Positions 32,921 to 35,709 of a stretch of 35,709 nt of DNA are shown in pieces (within the stretch, counting starts at the first letter, position 1; each line of letters begins with the position of its first letter). The notes beneath the pieces are model-generated. The model was not told the DNA's origin. It did not search any database and saw only the letters and a list, made by a program, of their open reading frames with translations. Where the stretch lies: NCBI RefSeq assembly GCF_009720865.1, contig NZ_WNLA01000037.1, positions 1 to 35,709 of the forward strand. Direction: 5' to 3'. Source of the DNA: Pseudoduganella ginsengisoli (GTDB taxonomy: Bacteria; Pseudomonadota; Gammaproteobacteria; Burkholderiales; Burkholderiaceae_D). A program made the translations under genes and the position numbers.

Positions 32921-35134
32921 ATGCCTATGCCAAGATTCACGCCGGCGCTGTCCGTGCTGCTGTGCGCACTGGCTGCGCTGCACCCGGCTGATGCGCTGGC
33001 AAAGAGCGGCCAGGCGGTCGCCGCCTCCGTTGATGCCGAATCGGCACGGCTGCGGTTGCTGGCGCAGCGCGTCACCATCATCCGCGACAAGTGGGGCATT
33101 CCGCACGTCTTTGGCAAGACCGATGCGGACGCCGTCTTCGGCTTGCTCTATGCGCAGGCGGAAGACGATTTCCGCCGCGTTGAACTCAATTACATCAATG
33201 CGCTGGGCCGCCTGGCGGAAGTGCAGGGCGAAGGCGAGATTTACCGCGACTTGCGCATGAAACTGTTCATCGACGCGGACAGCCTGAAAGCGCAATACGC
33301 GGCCAGCCCCGCGTGGCTGAAGCAATTGATGAATGCGTTCGCGGATGGCTTGAATTACTACCTGCTGACGCATCCGCAGGCCAAACCGCAATTGATCACG
33401 CGCTTTGAACCGTGGATGGCGCTGAGTTTCACGGAAGGCTCGATCGGCGGCGATATTGAATCCATCGATATCAAGGCGCTGGAACGGTTTTATACGAAGG
33501 CTGCCGCACCGCAGGGCGCGGCATTGAAACGGGACAGGGAGCCGTCAGGCTCGAACGGCTTTGCCATCGCGCCGTCCATCAGCAAGTCCGGCAATGCCCT
33601 GCTGATGATCAATCCGCACACGTCGTTTTACTTCCGGCCCGAAGTGCACATGGCCAGCGGCGACGGCTTGAACGCGTACGGCGCCGTCACGTGGGGACAG
33701 TTCTTTGTCTACCAGGGCTTCAATGACCGCATCGGCTGGATGCATACGTCCGGCGGCGGCGACGTCATTGACGAATTCATGGAAACCGTCAGCAGCAAGG
33801 ATGGCAAGCTGACTTACCGGTACGGCAAGGATGAGCGCCCCGTGCGCGCCGTCCCCATCCGCCTGGCTTACCGCACGGCGAACGGCATGGCGGAAAAGAC
33901 CGTGACCGCGTATTACACGGTGCATGGCCCCGTGGTGCGCGAAACGGATGGCAAGTGGATCAGCGTCAGCCTGATGAACGAGCCGCTGAAGGCGCTGCAG
34001 CAATCGTATCTGCGCACCAAAGCCCGCAACTTTGCCCAGTTCCGCCGTGTGCTGGATTTGCGGACGAATTCATCCAACAACACCGTGTATGCGGATGCGG
34101 ACGGCAATATCGCTTATTTCCACGGCAACTTCATGCCAGTGCGCGACGTGCGGTTCAATTACCGCAAGCCGGTTGATGGCAGCGACCCGGCCACTGCGTG
34201 GAAGGGACTGCACCCGGTTGGCGAAACCATCCAGCTGTTCAATCCAAAAAACGGCTGGATACAGAATACGAATAACTGGCCGTTTTCCGCGGCAGGCGAT
34301 TACAGCCCGAAACAGGCTGACTATCCCGCCTACATGTCCGTGCATCCGGAAAACGCGCGCGGTATCCACGCCGTGCGCGTACTGGAAAACAAGAAGGACT
34401 TTACGCTCGACAGCCTGATTGCGGCAGCCTACGACAACCAGTTGCCCGCGTTTGAGCCCTTGCTGCCCAAGCTGTACGCGGCATGGGATGCGCTGCCGGA
34501 TGGCGATGCGCTGAAATCCGGCATTGCGCCGCAAATTCACGTGCTCAACCGCTGGGACATGCGCTACACGCTCAATTCCGTGCCGACGTCGCTGGGCGTG
34601 TTCTGGCTGGAAGACTTGAAGAAGATGTTTGAACCCGCCGCGAAAGCCCTGGACATGCCGCTGCTGGCGTTTGTTGAAACACAGCTGGCGCCGCAAGAGC
34701 TGGTCTTCGCGCTGGCGCGCGCCAGCGCGAAGCTGGAGGCGGACTTCGGCACGTGGCAAACGCCGTGGGGTGACATCAACCGCTTCCAACGGTTGACCGG
34801 TGATATTGCGCAACCCTTTGATGACAGCAAGCCCAGCATTCCAGTGCCATTTGTTTCCGGCAACTGGGGCGCGCTGGCGGCCTTTGGCATGACGTCGCCG
34901 CAAAAGACCCGGCGCATATATGGCGAGCGCGGCAACAGCTTTGTCGCTGCCGTGGAATTTGGCAAACGCATCCGTGCAAAAAGCATCCTGGCCGGTGGCG
35001 AGAGCGGCGATCCGGCTTCGCCGCACTTCAATGACCAGGCGGAAATGTATGCCCGTGGCGAGTTCAAGGATGTGCTGTTTTACCGCGAAGAGATCGACAA
35101 GCACGTGGAGCGGCGCTACCACCCGGGCGAATAA
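32921..35134 (+). CDS. Secreted penicillin-acylase-family Ntn hydrolase (acylase)
   Basis: A 737-residue exported precursor. A signal peptide covers about residues 1-27 (LSVLLCALAALHPADALA). The alpha chain has VTIIRDKWGIPHVFGKTDADAVFGLLYAQAEDDF, the standard opening of the family. The precursor is expected to self-cleave between Gly210 and Ser211 in EPSGSNGFAIAP, so that Ser211 becomes the N-terminal nucleophile of the beta chain; NPHTSFYFRPEVH and NTNNWPFSA support the family. Members remove acyl groups from beta-lactams or from N-acyl-homoserine lactones, so a quorum-quenching or amide-recycling role is possible, but the substrate is not shown. The ATG at 32921 has GGAG 7 nt before it. It lies 15 nt after the ParB-like gene, an unusual pairing. 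Confidence 0.93.
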   Translation: MPMPRFTPALSVLLCALAALHPADALAKSGQAVAASVDAESARLRLLAQRVTIIRDKWGIPHVFGKTDADAVFGLLYAQAEDDFRRVELNYINALGRLAEVQGEGEIYRDLRMKLFIDADSLKAQYAASPAWLKQLMNAFADGLNYYLLTHPQAKPQLITRFEPWMALSFTEGSIGGDIESIDIKALERFYTKAAAPQGAALKRDREPSGSNGFAIAPSISKSGNALLMINPHTSFYFRPEVHMASGDGLNAYGAVTWGQFFVYQGFNDRIGWMHTSGGGDVIDEFMETVSSKDGKLTYRYGKDERPVRAVPIRLAYRTANGMAEKTVTAYYTVHGPVVRETDGKWISVSLMNEPLKALQQSYLRTKARNFAQFRRVLDLRTNSSNNTVYADADGNIAYFHGNFMPVRDVRFNYRKPVDGSDPATAWKGLHPVGETIQLFNPKNGWIQNTNNWPFSAAGDYSPKQADYPAYMSVHPENARGIHAVRVLENKKDFTLDSLIAAAYDNQLPAFEPLLPKLYAAWDALPDGDALKSGIAPQIHVLNRWDMRYTLNSVPTSLGVFWLEDLKKMFEPAAKALDMPLLAFVETQLAPQELVFALARASAKLEADFGTWQTPWGDINRFQRLTGDIAQPFDDSKPSIPVPFVSGNWGALAAFGMTSPQKTRRIYGERGNSFVAAVEFGKRIRAKSILAGGESGDPASPHFNDQAEMYARGEFKDVLFYREEIDKHVERRYHPGE

Positions 35135-35202
35135 TGTCGGATTGATAGAACGCAAAGGCGCGGATTCACAAGGGGCCATGCTGTGGACAGGAGGACAGAG
35201 CC

Positions 35203-35709
35203 ATGGCACCCATCGAAGACGAGCGCGGCAGTTCGGGCGCCGCAAACGGCCCACGGCCGCTCGATATCCGCGATTTCATCTTTGTGCGCGAATTGGCGGA
35301 AGTGTATCTGCTGCTCGACCATATATCCGGCCGCTGGGACAAATCGCTCGATGCGGAGGGCGAGAAATTACGCGCCGAAGTCTGCGCCATCGGCTGGCCG
35401 CCCAACGGCAGCCAGCCGGATGCGGCGAAACAGGCAACCACGTTACTGCGGGCTAAAGACCGGCTCAATGCGCTGGCGCGGCCCGCCAGCGGCGCGACCA
35501 TTGCATTCACGCTGCTGGTGGTCGGCGAGGAAGACCCGCGCCGCCAGCACCGGCGCTGGTGGCGGCGCTGGTGGCCGCTGGCGTGGCTGAAACGGCGTGT
35601 CAGGCAATGGCAGGCGCTGGTGCAGGGACCTGCGCCGCAGGCTGTTGCGGGACTGGTGGCGCCGGCGGTAGCGGCTGGGTCCGGTGTTGCCACTACAGCG
35701 GGGTCCGGA
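35203..35709 (+). CDS. Unknown protein, 3' end outside the window
   Basis: An open frame of 169 codons that runs off the right edge. The ATG has AGGAGG 8 nt before it, a strong signal. The protein begins MAPIEDERGSS and continues with DIRDFIFVRELAEVYLLLDH, a predicted helix, and further on has a run of Trp and Arg (HRRWWRRWWPLAWLKRR) that may be a membrane-associated basic segment. The last part becomes rich in Ala, Gly and Val and could be the start of a hydrophobic region. No family recognised. It follows the acylase after 68 nt. Confidence 0.75.
   Translation, partial: MAPIEDERGSSGAANGPRPLDIRDFIFVRELAEVYLLLDHISGRWDKSLDAEGEKLRAEVCAIGWPPNGSQPDAAKQATTLLRAKDRLNALARPASGATIAFTLLVVGEEDPRRQHRRWWRRWWPLAWLKRRVRQWQALVQGPAPQAVAGLVAPAVAAGSGVATTAGSG

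Noticed and set aside
31970..33391. N-terminal extension of the unknown minus-strand gene to a 712-codon frame
   Set aside because: The extension lies antisense to the ParB-like gene and the acylase start and has shadow composition; a good protein start exists at 31969.
1..35709. CRISPR array, rRNA genes, prophage structural genes or a replication origin
   Set aside because: No regularly spaced repeats, rRNA sequence, phage structural genes or origin-type repeat clusters were seen.

Overview
The window is GC-rich and gene-dense. Its gene families (multi-domain CheW, LacI paralogs, an Lnt-like nitrilase, penicillin acylase, orphan Rhs modules) suggest a betaproteobacterium of the Oxalobacteraceae (Massilia, Duganella or Janthinobacterium type). 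That placement rests on gene style and protein flavour, not on a marker gene.

1-8290, minus strand: an alternative chemosensory operon. In transcription order it holds a response regulator broken by an in-frame stop, an Hpt protein, a soluble methyl-accepting protein with two signalling tips, a three-domain CheW, CheB, a HEAT-repeat protein, CheR, a CheY-like receiver, and a CheA that runs off the left edge. Most junctions overlap or are about 10 nt apart, so the cluster probably makes one transcript and one signalling complex. No membrane sensor, CheD or CheZ is visible in it.

8555-13342, plus strand: tRNA-Leu(UAA), then a roughly 0.5 kb non-coding segment with tandem repeats, a promoter-like pair, a three-codon ORF and an intrinsic terminator, then a tightly overlapping three-gene operon. 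The operon encodes an McrB-like AAA+ ATPase with an inserted PUA/EVE-like domain, an McrC-like PD-(D/E)XK nuclease, and a ComEC-like metallo-beta-lactamase-fold protein with an unknown N-terminal domain. This is the best candidate for an undescribed system: a Type IV restriction-like module with a third, translationally coupled MBL component.

13571-17426: ordinary transport genes, namely a Na/Pi cotransporter with a PhoU-like tail and a 2-hydroxycarboxylate (citrate/malate type) transporter ending in a clear terminator, with a small unknown gene between them on the opposite strand.

17522-22028: a decayed Rhs toxin locus. A 5'-truncated rhs gene carries an H/C-dyad toxin tip and an overlapping immunity candidate. 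It is followed by a micro-fragment of Rhs core, a second orphan Rhs tip with a different and frameshifted toxin plus its immunity candidate, a third Rhs shred, and the end of an IS3-family transposase.

22294-28442: a secreted SGNH hydrolase, a membrane-anchored protein of unknown function, a long apolipoprotein N-acyltransferase-like protein with an extra C-terminal region, a small membrane protein, and a classical Cache-type methyl-accepting receptor. 28700-31136: two convergent LacI-family paralogs and a short remnant of a fumarylacetoacetate-hydrolase-family gene. 31253-35709: an unknown gene divergent from a ParB-like coiled-coil protein, a secreted penicillin-acylase-family Ntn hydrolase, and a partial unknown gene at the right edge.
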